From NCBI RefSeq assembly GCF_900105755.1, contig NZ_FNTQ01000001.1, forward strand, positions 3,968,001-4,032,000: a DNA stretch of 64,000 nucleotides. The letters run 5' to 3'. Of this stretch, positions 51,484-59,656 are shown piece by piece (position 1 is the stretch's first letter; every line of letters begins with the position of its first letter). Made by a program: the position numbers and the translations under genes. This DNA is from Streptomyces sp. Ag109_O5-10 (GTDB lineage: Bacteria > Actinomycetota > Actinomycetes > Streptomycetales > Streptomycetaceae). The notes beneath the pieces were generated by a model, which was not told where the DNA came from, did not search any database, and worked only from the letters and a program-made list of their open reading frames with translations.

Positions 51484-52386
51484 TCAGCTCCGGTCGTCCC
51501 GGGCAACGGGGGTCCGCAGGGCCGCGGCCAGCCGCAGGCTCTCCGCCACGGCGTGCGGGATGTCGGTGACCGGGAAGAGCGTGTGCCGTACGGTCCGTTC
51601 GGCGTCGACGACCAGGATCAGGCGCTTGTGCCGCAGCCGGCCGGCGCCCCGGAAGACCGGCAGCCGCAGGGCCGCGGCCAGCTGGTGGGCGGCGTCCGAG
51701 ACGAGCGGGTACGGGAGCTGCTCGGCGCGTGCGAACTCCAGTTGTTCGTGAGGCAGTTGGGTGCTCGTGCCGCGTACGGCCACGCCCGCGCGGTGGAAGT
51801 CCGGCCAGGCGTCGCGGAAGAGCCGGTTCTCCAGGGTGCAGCCGGCGGCTCCGGGGATCGGGCCCCATTCGACGCCGGTGCCGGGGTAGGCGAACAGCAC
51901 GGTGGCGGAGGCGTCCGGCGGGATCAGGGGAACATCCGCCCCCTCGGTGCCGGGACCGGCTCCCGCCGTTCCCGGAAGGTCCAGGCCCTCCGGCAGGCGG
52001 GTGCCCGGCAGGGCGTGGACGCGGGCGTGTTCGGCACCGCCGGCCTCCGCCGTCGCGGTGAGCGTGCCGTCGCCGAGGGCCCACCGGTCGCCCCAGTCCT
52101 GCATGGCGACGAGCACCGGGAGCAGTGCCGTACCGGCGTCGGTGAGCAGGTACTCGTAGCGCACCGGGCGCCGCTGGTACAGGGCGCGCCGCAGGACGCC
52201 CTGGGCGACCAGCCCGCCGAGCCGCTCGGTGAGCACCTTCCGGGACAGGCCGATCTCGGCGGCCAGGGCGTCGAACCTGACCTGCCCGCGGGCGACCTCC
52301 CGCAGCACCAGCACGTTCCACCAGTCGCCCAGCACCAGCGCGGCCTGGGCGACGCCACACGTCTCGTCGGCGTTGTGCATCCTCAT
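51484..52386 (-). CDS. HxlR-type regulator fused to a peroxiredoxin-like domain
   Basis: A 300-residue two-domain protein. Residues about 1-108 are an HxlR winged helix (VLGDWWNVLVLREVARGQVR, IGLSRKVLTERLGGL). Residues about 150-290 are a PrxQ/AhpC-like thioredoxin fold (ATVLFAYPGTG, then AAGCTLENRLFRDAWPDF, with the catalytic-type Cys183). Cys10 is at the position used for redox sensing in HxlR proteins such as YodB/HypR. These are the only two Cys. It diverges from an enolase gene over a region with a perfect operator-like repeat. A redox-regulated repressor of its own promoter, and perhaps of eno, is inferred. Confidence 0.87.
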   Translation of the reverse strand: MRMHNADETCGVAQAALVLGDWWNVLVLREVARGQVRFDALAAEIGLSRKVLTERLGGLVAQGVLRRALYQRRPVRYEYLLTDAGTALLPVLVAMQDWGDRWALGDGTLTATAEAGGAEHARVHALPGTRLPEGLDLPGTAGAGPGTEGADVPLIPPDASATVLFAYPGTGVEWGPIPGAAGCTLENRLFRDAWPDFHRAGVAVRGTSTQLPHEQLEFARAEQLPYPLVSDAAHQLAAALRLPVFRGAGRLRHKRLILVVDAERTVRHTLFPVTDIPHAVAESLRLAAALRTPVARDDRS

Positions 52387-52395
52387 GCGCCCATA

Positions 52396-52440
52396 GTAAG
52401 TTCCCTTTCGGGACTCACTTTGTTTCTGGACGGAACTTAC
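52396..52440. promoter_or_regulatory. Operator-like repeat between the HxlR-Prx fusion and enolase
   Basis: GTAAGTTCC (52396-52404) and GGAACTTAC (52432-52440) are perfect inverted copies separated by 27 bp, with a related half-site GGACTCAC at 52411-52418. This is the divergent promoter region of the fusion gene and eno. Confidence 0.65.
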
Positions 52441-52487
52441 CGCCCGCCGGTGCGCAGAACCGCGGGCCAGGCGTGAGGAGTTGCACC

Positions 52488-53771
52488 GTGACCGCCATCA
52501 GCCGCGTCGTCGCCCGGGAGATCATCGACAGCCGGGGCAACCCCACCGTCGAGGTGGACGTTGAGCTCAGGGACGGCTCGCTCGGCCGCGCCGCGGTCCC
52601 GTCGGGAGCCTCCACCGGCGCCCGGGAGGCCGTGGAGCTCAGGGACGGCGACCCGTCCCGCTTCCACGGCAAGGGGGTGCTGCGCGCGGTCGACGCCGTC
52701 AACGAGACCGTCGCGGACGCCGTGGTCGGACTCGACGCCGAGGACCAGGCGGCCGTGGACCGCACGATGACCGAGCTGGACGGCACCGACACCAAGTCCC
52801 GCCTCGGCGCCAACGCCCTGCTCGGCGTCTCCCTGGCCACCGCCAAGGCCGCGGCCGCCGCCCACCGGCTCCCGCTGTACCGCTACGTCGGCGGGGTCGA
52901 CGCCCGGCTCCTGCCGGTCCCGATGATGAACATCGTCAACGGCGGCGCGCATGCCGACAACCCGCTCGACTTCCAGGAGTTCATGATCGCGCCGATCGGT
53001 GCGGCCACCTTCGCCGAGGCCGTCCGGATGGGCTCGGAGGTCTTCCACACCCTGCGCTCCCACCTGCTCGCCGCCGGCCACAGCGTCAACGTCGGCGACG
53101 AGGGCGGCTTCGCCCCCGACCTGCGCACCGCCGAGGAGGCCCTGGACTTCGTGGTCCGCGCCATCGAGCAGACGGGCTACAAGCCGGGCACCGACATCAC
53201 CCTCGTCATGGACCCGGCCAGCTCGGAGTTCTTCCGGGACGGGGTGTACGACTACACGGGCGAGGGCGTGCGCCGCTCCCCCGCCGAACACGCCGCGTAC
53301 CTGGCCGCGCTGGTCGACCGCTACCCGGTCGCCTCGATCGAGGACCCGATGGCCGAGGACGACCACGAGGGCTGGCGCGACCTGACCGCACGGCTCGGCG
53401 ACCGCTGCCAGCTCACCGGCGACGACGTCTTCTGCACCAACGAGACCCTGCTGCGGGCCGGCATCCGCGACGGCATCGCCAACTCGGTCCTGGTGAAGGT
53501 CAACCAGATCGGCACCCTCACCGAGACGCTGGCCACCGTCGCCACCGCCCACCGCGCCGGCTACACGGTCGTCATGTCCCACCGCTCCGGCGAGACCGAG
53601 GACACCACCATCGCCGACCTCGCCGTCGCCACCGGCTGCGGCCAGATCAAGACCGGCTCGCTGTCCCGCGCCGACCGCACCGCCAAGTACAACCAACTCG
53701 TCCGCATCGAACAGGAACTGGGCCCCCAGGCCCGCTACGCGGGCACCGAGTCACTGGGGCTGCGCCGCTGA
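52488..53771 (+). CDS. eno: Enolase (phosphopyruvate hydratase)
   Basis: Converts 2-phosphoglycerate to phosphoenolpyruvate. The 427-residue protein keeps the key elements: IDSRGNPTVEVDV, GASTGAREAVELRDGD, NGGAHADNPLDFQEFMI, the catalytic Lys in VLVKVNQIGT, SHRSGETEDTTIADLAV and KTGSLSRADRTAKYNQL. GTG at 52488 has GAGGAG 7 nt upstream. Streptomycetes usually carry a housekeeping enolase elsewhere, and this one, beside a redox regulator and not beside other glycolytic genes, looks like the second (accessory) paralogue (inference). Confidence 0.95.
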   Translation: MTAISRVVAREIIDSRGNPTVEVDVELRDGSLGRAAVPSGASTGAREAVELRDGDPSRFHGKGVLRAVDAVNETVADAVVGLDAEDQAAVDRTMTELDGTDTKSRLGANALLGVSLATAKAAAAAHRLPLYRYVGGVDARLLPVPMMNIVNGGAHADNPLDFQEFMIAPIGAATFAEAVRMGSEVFHTLRSHLLAAGHSVNVGDEGGFAPDLRTAEEALDFVVRAIEQTGYKPGTDITLVMDPASSEFFRDGVYDYTGEGVRRSPAEHAAYLAALVDRYPVASIEDPMAEDDHEGWRDLTARLGDRCQLTGDDVFCTNETLLRAGIRDGIANSVLVKVNQIGTLTETLATVATAHRAGYTVVMSHRSGETEDTTIADLAVATGCGQIKTGSLSRADRTAKYNQLVRIEQELGPQARYAGTESLGLRR

Positions 53772-53869
53772 AGGGGGAACCGCGGGACGGCGCGGCCGGG
53801 CAGGGGATCCGAACCGGCGGGGCACGCATCCCCCCGCCGCCCGACGGGTCAGAAGCACGCAGCCGAGGC

Positions 53870-54390
53870 CGGACGAGACCCGAGAACCGAGGCACGCAGC
53901 CAAGGCCGCCGCGACCAGGCCGTCGAGATCAGACGACCCGAGGCGGACAGCCGAAGCCGGACGACCCGAAGCAGACACCCGAAGCAGCCGGGAGCAGGCC
54001 GCCGAGGCCAGGCGCGACCAGGAGCAGGCCGCCAGGACACGCAGCCGAGGGCAAGCCACCAGGACACGCAGCCGAGGCCAGGCCGTCGGCGCAGGCTGCC
54101 AGGGCACGCAGCCGAGGGCACGCGGTCGAGGGTAAGCCGCCAGAGCACACAGCGGAGGGCAAGCCGCCAGAGCACACAGCCGAGGCCAGGCCGCCAGGGC
54201 ACACAGCCGACGGCAGGCCACCAGGACACACAGCCGAGGCCAGGCCGCCAGGACACACAGCCGACGGCAGGCCACCAGGACACACAGCCGAGGCCAGGCC
54301 GCCAGGACACACAGCCGACGGCAGGCCACCAGGACACACAGCCGAGGCCAGGCCGCCAGGACACACAGCCGAGGCCAGGCCGTCGGAGCA
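53870..54390. repeat. 27-bp minisatellite, T-free on the plus strand
   Basis: Nine contiguous 27-bp units occupy 54140-54382. Seven or so alternate between two versions (ending GAGGCCAGGCCG or GACGGCAGGCCA after CCAGGACACACAGCC), giving a 54-bp higher-order period. More diverged units continue leftwards to about 53870. From 54134 to 54382 the plus strand has no T at all. Since 27 is a multiple of three, all frames stay open, but none looks like a protein. It fills the 670-bp gap between eno and the convergent ppx gene. Confidence 0.92.
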
Positions 54391-54441
54391 GGCCGTCAGG
54401 GCACGCGGTCGCGGGCGGGGCGCCGGAGCCAGGGGCCGGTG

Positions 54442-55554
54442 TCAGGCCGTGGGAGTGGGTGGCGTGCTCCGGAGTGGCAGCAGGCTGACCGTCGTGGCGG
54501 CCCGGGCGTCCCCGTCTCCGATCCCGTACCGGTCGTTTTCCCCTCCGTCCAGGCTCGCGCCGCCCCACTGCCCGTCCGGACCCGCGCCGCAACCGTTCGT
54601 GTCGTGGGTCGCCTCGATGGCGGCCCACCAGTCGGCGCCGTCCTCCAGGTGGCGCAGGAGGATGCCCTCGCGCAGGGCCCAGGGGCAGATCGCGAGGGTC
54701 CGCACGCCGCTCAGTTTCATCGCGGTGTGTCCGACGACCGCTCCCGCGAGGCTCTGCCGGGCCCGGGGTTCGGAGATGCCGGGCAGGCCGGCGCGCTCGG
54801 CCGCCGGCAGGGCGGCCAGCCGGTCGATCGCGAGGCGCAGGTCGCCCCGGCGCAGGATCCGCTCGGCGAACGGGCCGTTCCGGCCCGGGGCCGCGCCGCA
54901 CAGCCGGGCCAGCTGCTGGAAGGTGCGGGAGGTGGCGACGACGGTGTGCGGGTGCTCCCAGCGGATACGGGCGGTGGCGTCGCGCAGCTGATGGCGGGCC
55001 CGGCGGCGCAGCGCGCGCAGTTCGTCCGCCGTCGGCGGCCCGTCGTGGCCGAGGAACTCGTCGGTCAGCCGCCCCGCCCCGAGCGGCAGGGCGACCGCGA
55101 ACTCCGGCATCCGGCCCCGCCCGAAGGCCACTTCGAAGGAGCCGCCCCCGATGTCGAACACGGCCAGCGGCCCGGCCCGCCAGCCCATCCAGCGCCGGAC
55201 GCCGAGAAAGGTGAGCTCCGCCTCCACCTCGCCGGGCAGCACGCACAGCCGTACCCCGGTGTGCTGGGCCACGGCCCGCAGAACGGCCGCGCGGTCGGGC
55301 GCGTTGCGTACCACGGCGGTGGCGAACGCCAGGGGTGCCGGGGCGCCCCACCGGCGGGCGACCTCGACGGCCTTGTGGAGCGCCTCGACCAGCTGCCCGG
55401 TGGCCTCTTCCCCGAAGTGCCCGTCGGCGCCGACCTGTTCGGACAGGCGGAGCTTCCACTTGGCGGTGTGCACCGGCAGCGGCACCCCACCCGTCGCGTC
55501 GGCCACCACCAGCCGCACCGTGTTCGACCCCGCGTCCACCAGGCCAACTCTCAT
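54442..55554 (-). CDS. Ppx/GppA-family exopolyphosphatase
   Basis: A 370-residue ASKHA-fold phosphatase. The nucleotide-binding motifs are VDAGSNTVRLVVADA near the N-terminus and LAVFDIGGGSFEVAFG in the middle. It hydrolyses polyphosphate or pppGpp. ATG at 55554 starts MRVGLVDAGSNTVRL, as usual for the family. The C-terminus after about residue 310 is Gly/Asp-rich and probably disordered. A strong dyad lies 38-59 bp upstream. Confidence 0.9.
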   Translation of the reverse strand: MRVGLVDAGSNTVRLVVADATGGVPLPVHTAKWKLRLSEQVGADGHFGEEATGQLVEALHKAVEVARRWGAPAPLAFATAVVRNAPDRAAVLRAVAQHTGVRLCVLPGEVEAELTFLGVRRWMGWRAGPLAVFDIGGGSFEVAFGRGRMPEFAVALPLGAGRLTDEFLGHDGPPTADELRALRRRARHQLRDATARIRWEHPHTVVATSRTFQQLARLCGAAPGRNGPFAERILRRGDLRLAIDRLAALPAAERAGLPGISEPRARQSLAGAVVGHTAMKLSGVRTLAICPWALREGILLRHLEDGADWWAAIEATHDTNGCGAGPDGQWGGASLDGGENDRYGIGDGDARAATTVSLLPLRSTPPTPTA

Positions 55555-55591
55555 GGCCTTGCACGTACCCAGTGCGGCGGGGGAAATGCGG

Positions 55592-55613
55592 TGCGTACAC
55601 GGACGTGTACGCA
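55592..55613. promoter_or_regulatory. Perfect dyad upstream of ppx
   Basis: TGCGTACAC-N4-GTGTACGCA is a perfect 9-bp inverted repeat, centred about 48 bp upstream of the ppx start. It is a good operator candidate; the regulator is unknown. Confidence 0.5.
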
Positions 55614-55775
55614 AAGGAATACCCGGGCGTGTGCACAGCGCGGCGGCCTCCCGCGGCACCTGGCGGGCACGCCGTGCCCGACCGGCTCGGCGTGCCCGAA
55701 CCCGCCGACTTCGACAAGTTCTTCACCCGCGGGGCCGGCCGCGCGCCGGGCGCCTTCCGCACCGGCCGGCGCTGG

Positions 55776-56756
55776 TCACTTCTCGCCGTGCTGCCGCCGG
55801 AGCCTCGCGGCCACCTCGTTGTCCTCCGTCTCCCACCAGGGCCGGACCCGGTCGGCGGCGGGGGCGGAGGCGGGGGCAGGGCCGGCCGTCGCCGGAACCA
55901 CGGCGAGCTGCTCGTCCAGGTGGCGGTCGAGGGCCGCCGTCTGGACGCGTTCCGCCCGCGCCCACTGGAACAGGAGCGCCAGCAGGAACGGCAGGGCGAC
56001 CAGCTCGGCGATGCTCAGCATCGCGCCGCCGCCGATCTGCTGGTCGTGCCGGACGTCGGGAGCCCAGGACGGGTGGTGGTGCAGGTACCACGCGCCGGCG
56101 ATCAGCGTGCCGTGCGTCATCACGACGACCCCGGGAACCGCGTCGATCACGCCGTCCAGGAAGACGAGGGCCGCCCGCACCGGATGCGTGCACCAGGCCG
56201 GCAGGGTCTCCTCGCGGGTCAGCACCGGTACGACGAAGAGGCAGCCCGCGACCAGCAGGTGCAGGTACATCAGCTCGTGCAGCCAGCCCACCCGCAGCGC
56301 GGTGGCGAAGTACGGGGTGAAGTAGACCGTCAGCTCGGTGGCGAGGACGAGGGCCGTGCTGACCAGGGGGAAGGTCAGGAGGCGGACCACGCGCCCGGTC
56401 ATCGCACGGCGGACCCGCGCCGCCGCGCCCTCCGGCAGCGCCTCCGTCGCCAGCCGCAGCGGGTCGCCGAGGGCCAGGCCGAGCGGGGCCAGGAGGTCGA
56501 GCAGGATGTTCTGCACGGCCGCGGGCCAGAACAGCACGTGGTCGTAGACGGCCAGGCCCGACATCGTCGCGACGACCAGGGCGCCCAGGCCCAGCACCGC
56601 GAAGGCGGCCGACCGGCCCGGCGACCAGGACCCGCCCCCGGCCCGCACGCGCCGCACGCCCCAGGCGTACAGGCCGCCCAGGGCCACGACCAGCAGCAGC
56701 GCCGGCACGTCCAGCTGCCACGACGTCAGCAGCCGGCCCACGGTCAGCTCGGCCAT
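55776..56756 (-). CDS. CtaG-type cytochrome c oxidase assembly membrane protein
   Basis: A 326-residue protein with about seven membrane helices of the caa3_CtaG family (PF09678). Typical are VYDHVLFWPAAVQNILLDLL, LHELMYLHLLVAGCLFVVPV and GVVVMTHGTLIAGAWYLHHH; the His residues may bind copper. It supports assembly of cytochrome oxidase, in line with the cytochrome c genes at 33-37 kb. ATG at 56756 (MAELTVGRLL) has GGAGG about 9 nt upstream; a GTG at 56765 would sit directly on that site. Confidence 0.88.
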   Translation of the reverse strand: MAELTVGRLLTSWQLDVPALLLVVALGGLYAWGVRRVRAGGGSWSPGRSAAFAVLGLGALVVATMSGLAVYDHVLFWPAAVQNILLDLLAPLGLALGDPLRLATEALPEGAAARVRRAMTGRVVRLLTFPLVSTALVLATELTVYFTPYFATALRVGWLHELMYLHLLVAGCLFVVPVLTREETLPAWCTHPVRAALVFLDGVIDAVPGVVVMTHGTLIAGAWYLHHHPSWAPDVRHDQQIGGGAMLSIAELVALPFLLALLFQWARAERVQTAALDRHLDEQLAVVPATAGPAPASAPAADRVRPWWETEDNEVAARLRRQHGEK

Positions 56757-56913
56757 CCGGCTCACCCTCCTTGTTCGGTCGGGGACGAAACGGGTCAGGT
56801 CAGTCCACTGCGCGACGCTATACCCGTCCCGCCCCGCCGCCGCACCGGGGCTCGTGCAGAATCGGCGCGGTCACCGGGTGGTGATCGGCACGGTTCTCGG
56901 AGGTGGGGGATTC

Positions 56914-57462
56914 ATGTTCGGAAAGCGGCTCATGGTGGGCGGAGCCATAGCGATTCTGATCGGCACGCTCGGCGCGTGCTCCGGGGGCGGGAGTGGGAAC
57001 GGTGAGGGGAACGGGAGCGCCGCCGGGAACGTTTCCGGTTCCGTCTCCGCGACTGCCGGCGCCGCGTCCGCCCGGGAGGACACCGTCCACGGGCTGAAGG
57101 ACACCGTCCGGCACGTCACCGCGAAGACCACCCGGGCCACCCGCCCCCGCCTGGTCAAGAAGTGCTCCACCGCCACACGCCGGGAGCGGCACACCTCCAG
57201 CAGCGGCACCGGCAGCCGGCGGAAGACCCGGACCTGGTACACGACCGAGCGGTACCGGTCCTGCACCAGGGTCCGCAGCGGCACCGAGACCTACCGGAAG
57301 ACCGTGCGCACCGAGAAGTGGTGCGTGGAGCTGGACGACGTGAACGGCGACCGGCGCCGCGACGGCGTCTGGTACCGGGTCAGCAGATCGGTCTACGGCG
57401 ACGCCGTGGCCGCGGCCGACCACGCCCGGCTGGAGTTCGCCGCGACCCGCGAGGCCTGCTGA
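56914..57462 (+). CDS. Very basic lipoprotein of unknown function
   Basis: A 182-residue lipoprotein. Signal peptide with lipobox LGAC (Cys about 22), then a Gly/Asn/Ser-rich spacer. The mature domain is rich in Arg, Lys, Thr and Tyr (RRERHTSSSGTGSRRKTRTW, TERYRSCTRVRSGTETYRK). Three mature Cys apart from the C-terminal one could form disulfides. I do not recognise a family. The net positive charge suggests binding to an anionic wall polymer (inference). GGAGGTGGGG precedes the ATG. Confidence 0.75.
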   Translation: MFGKRLMVGGAIAILIGTLGACSGGGSGNGEGNGSAAGNVSGSVSATAGAASAREDTVHGLKDTVRHVTAKTTRATRPRLVKKCSTATRRERHTSSSGTGSRRKTRTWYTTERYRSCTRVRSGTETYRKTVRTEKWCVELDDVNGDRRRDGVWYRVSRSVYGDAVAAADHARLEFAATREAC

Positions 57463-57632
57463 GCCGCCCGTCACCGCCACCCCCACGGACCCACGTCACA
57501 GTTCTGTGCCGGGTCACGGTGATCCTTGATCATCCGCGTTGGCCCGCGCCTAGGGTGATCAACGCGGCCCGCGGAGCCCGGCCACCTCCGCCGCCGCCCG
57601 GAGGAGACGGGGACACGGGGGGATGCACCGAC

Positions 57633-58313
57633 ATGAGGGAACGATTCGCCACGCCTCGGCGCGGGTCGGCACGGCCGCTGGCCGCGCTGCTGGCCGCCGT
57701 CGGGATCACCGCGGGGGTGCTGATCGGCCGGCCGGGGCTGGAGACGGTGACGGGGTGCGGGGGCTCGGGGGACTTGTATCCGTCGCAGACCGCGAAGGAC
57801 TGGGTGTCGTACGCCGACCACGTCGTGGTCGGCGGCCCGACCGGGGAACGGGAGACGAACCGGCGGACGTACACCGAGGGGGCCGTGGCGTACTCGACGG
57901 ACCGGCTGGTGACCTTCCGGACCGAGCGCACGGTGTGGTCGCGGGCGTCGCCCCGGCACGCCCTCGGCGCCACCTTCGACCTGGTCGCCCCCGGCTGGAA
58001 GGTCTACCGGTCCTCCGGCACCCGTGTCGCCGAGATGGCCACCGACGCGCCCCGCTTCCAGACCGGCCACACCTACCTGCTCGCCCTGCGCCGGCACCAG
58101 GGCAACTGGGTGGTCCTCGGCGAGGGCGCGGCCGTGCCCTTCGACGACCACACCGGAGACCAGGGCGAGTGGTGCGGGCGCGTACTGAGCAAGGAGGACG
58201 TCGCCGCGGGCGAGCGCTTCTCCCGGCACGACGACCACAGCCTGGAAAAGGCGCTGCTGGGACAGGACGAGCAGGCCGCCGAGCGCGCCCTGGACCGCGC
58301 GGCCGGCGGCTGA
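57633..58313 (+). CDS. Putative membrane-anchored or secreted protein, unknown
   Basis: A 226-residue protein with an N-terminal hydrophobic segment (about 14-32, PLAALLAAVGITAGVLIG) behind an Arg-rich start. A beta-rich domain follows: ADHVVVGGPTGERETNRRTY, GHTYLLALRRHQGNWVVLGE, then GEWCGRVLSKEDV. Three Cys are exported. The fold is unrecognised. It is convergent with the M55 peptidase gene. A G-rich stretch lies upstream of the ATG. Confidence 0.72.
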   Translation: MRERFATPRRGSARPLAALLAAVGITAGVLIGRPGLETVTGCGGSGDLYPSQTAKDWVSYADHVVVGGPTGERETNRRTYTEGAVAYSTDRLVTFRTERTVWSRASPRHALGATFDLVAPGWKVYRSSGTRVAEMATDAPRFQTGHTYLLALRRHQGNWVVLGEGAAVPFDDHTGDQGEWCGRVLSKEDVAAGERFSRHDDHSLEKALLGQDEQAAERALDRAAGG

Positions 58314-58324
58314 ACTCCGCCCGG

Positions 58325-59155
58325 TCAGCAGTACGGCGGCTGGTTGGTGAGCGAGGAGGCGACCCGCATCCAGACGCCGAACTGCCGGTAGAGGGCGGGC
58401 AGCGGACCGCGGGCCTGCACGGTACGGCTGTCCAGGGCCGTCACCCCGGGGATGCCGAGGAGGACGGCGGGGACGGAGGCGGACTGCCAGCGCACGGCGA
58501 GGAGGGACTCGCCCTCGGGCGCGGCGGGCCGCTTCGGCACGGGCGTCAGGGCCGCGAGCACCCCCTCCTCGATCGCCCGGCGGGCCTCCTCCGCCGGGCG
58601 CAGCTCCGCGGCGAACCGGTCCCGGGCGTACTTCACGGGCACGGCGACCACCGATTCCTCCCAGGCCGTCATCTCGGCGCACGCCGCGTCGTCACCCGTG
58701 AGGGCCACGACCGGAACGCCGAGGGCCGCGGCGGTGGCGTGCGCGAGCCCGATCTCCCCGGCGGGTCTCCCGTCCAGCCAGATGTCCTCGATCTCGTGGC
58801 CCATGAAGCTGTGACTCAGCACACCGAGGGCACCGGCCCGGGAGTGGTAACCGACACATATCGCCGCGTCGTGCCCCGCCGTGAGCCCCTCCAGCATCAG
58901 CATCTTCTTCGGCTTGCCGCGCACCAGGCGGGCCGCGGGGTGCAGGTGTTCGGGGAGCAGGTTGCGCATCGGCCCGTGGGCGTCGTTGACCAGCACCTCG
59001 GTCGCGCCGGCGGCCACCGCCCCGCGTACCGCCGCGTTCACGTCCTCGGCCATCATCGACCGGCCGCGCTCGTAGTCCCGGCCGCCCGGCTGCACGTCGT
59101 CCCGGTCGACGAGCCCGGTGATGCCTTCCATGTCCACGCTGATGTAGATCCGCAC
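58325..59155 (-). CDS. M55-family D-aminopeptidase (DppA-like)
   Basis: A 276-residue zinc peptidase. The signature start MRIYISVDMEGITGL provides the Asp and Glu ligands, followed by VNDAHGPMRNLLPE and CVGYHSRAG. It releases N-terminal D-amino acids from peptides such as D-Ala-D-Ala fragments. GTG at 59155. Its promoter shares a CCTAC-N5-GTAGG dyad with the MprF-like gene 0.5 kb away. Confidence 0.92.
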   Translation of the reverse strand: MRIYISVDMEGITGLVDRDDVQPGGRDYERGRSMMAEDVNAAVRGAVAAGATEVLVNDAHGPMRNLLPEHLHPAARLVRGKPKKMLMLEGLTAGHDAAICVGYHSRAGALGVLSHSFMGHEIEDIWLDGRPAGEIGLAHATAAALGVPVVALTGDDAACAEMTAWEESVVAVPVKYARDRFAAELRPAEEARRAIEEGVLAALTPVPKRPAAPEGESLLAVRWQSASVPAVLLGIPGVTALDSRTVQARGPLPALYRQFGVWMRVASSLTNQPPYC

Positions 59156-59174
59156 GTCCTGACACTATCCGGAC

Positions 59175-59189
59175 CCTACGTATTGTAGG
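59175..59189. promoter_or_regulatory. Dyad CCTAC-N5-GTAGG, copy 1
   Basis: CCTACgtattGTAGG lies 20 bp upstream of the dppA-like start and 44 bp upstream of the divergent small membrane protein. The same architecture occurs at 59582-59596. Confidence 0.5.
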
Positions 59190-59232
59190 TTCCCCATCGG
59201 CCACGGCGGCTCGTCAGCTCACGGGGGTACTC

Positions 59233-59514
59233 ATGCAGGGCGCGGACACACAGGAGGCGCGGCGCAGCCTCGCCCCCACGGTGGCGGTGCTGGTGGCGAG
59301 CCTGCTGATCGCGGCCGTGGGCGTGTACGAGCTGTCCGGCTTCGGCCTGCAGGCCCTCGACCGGCGCCCGCACCTGTTCAGCGACGGGCTGGCGACCGGC
59401 GGGGTGATCGTGGCGGCGGTGGCGGCCGGGGCGGCGCTCGGCAACCTGGCGTGGATGCTGGCGGCCCGGCGGCGGGCGGAACGGGAACGGGCGCAGGCTC
59501 CAGCACGTCCGTAA
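59233..59514 (+). CDS. Small two-helix membrane protein
   Basis: A 93-residue protein with two predicted membrane helices (about 14-34 and 55-78), a loop containing LQALDRRPHLFSDG and a basic cytoplasmic tail (ARRRAERERAQ). I do not recognise it. It is divergent from the M55 peptidase gene and upstream of the MprF-like gene. Confidence 0.7.
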   Translation: MQGADTQEARRSLAPTVAVLVASLLIAAVGVYELSGFGLQALDRRPHLFSDGLATGGVIVAAVAAGAALGNLAWMLAARRRAERERAQAPARP

Positions 59515-59580
59515 GAGCAGGACGCCCATTCACACCGTATTCCGTACGACGGTGGACCGCTCCCGCGTCCCCCACAGATA

Positions 59581-59627
59581 CCCTACAGACTGTAGGGTCA
59601 ACCCTTCCGTCAACCCTCTGTCAACCC
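59581..59627 (+). promoter_or_regulatory. Dyad copy 2 and three GTCAACCC direct repeats
   Basis: CCCTACAgacTGTAGGG (59581-59597) is a perfect dyad of the same type as at 59175. GTCAACCC follows at 59597, 59609 and 59620, spaced 12 and 11 bp, reminiscent of the 11-bp periodicity of PhoP (PHO) boxes. All lie 30-76 bp upstream of the MprF-like start. Confidence 0.5.
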
Positions 59628-59656
59628 GCTCCCCGTCCCCAAGGTGACCGGTCCCC

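Noticed and set aside
53870..54390. CRISPR array
   Set aside because: The 27-bp units are contiguous variants of each other with no unique spacers, and no cas gene is present.
53849..55762. Long minus-strand frames crossing the 27-bp repeats (9-residue repeats such as CPGGLASAV)
   Set aside because: All frames stay open because the unit is a multiple of three and the minus strand has no A for 249 bases. No start, ribosome binding site or coherent domain supports translation, and the frames are shared with the antisense of ppx.
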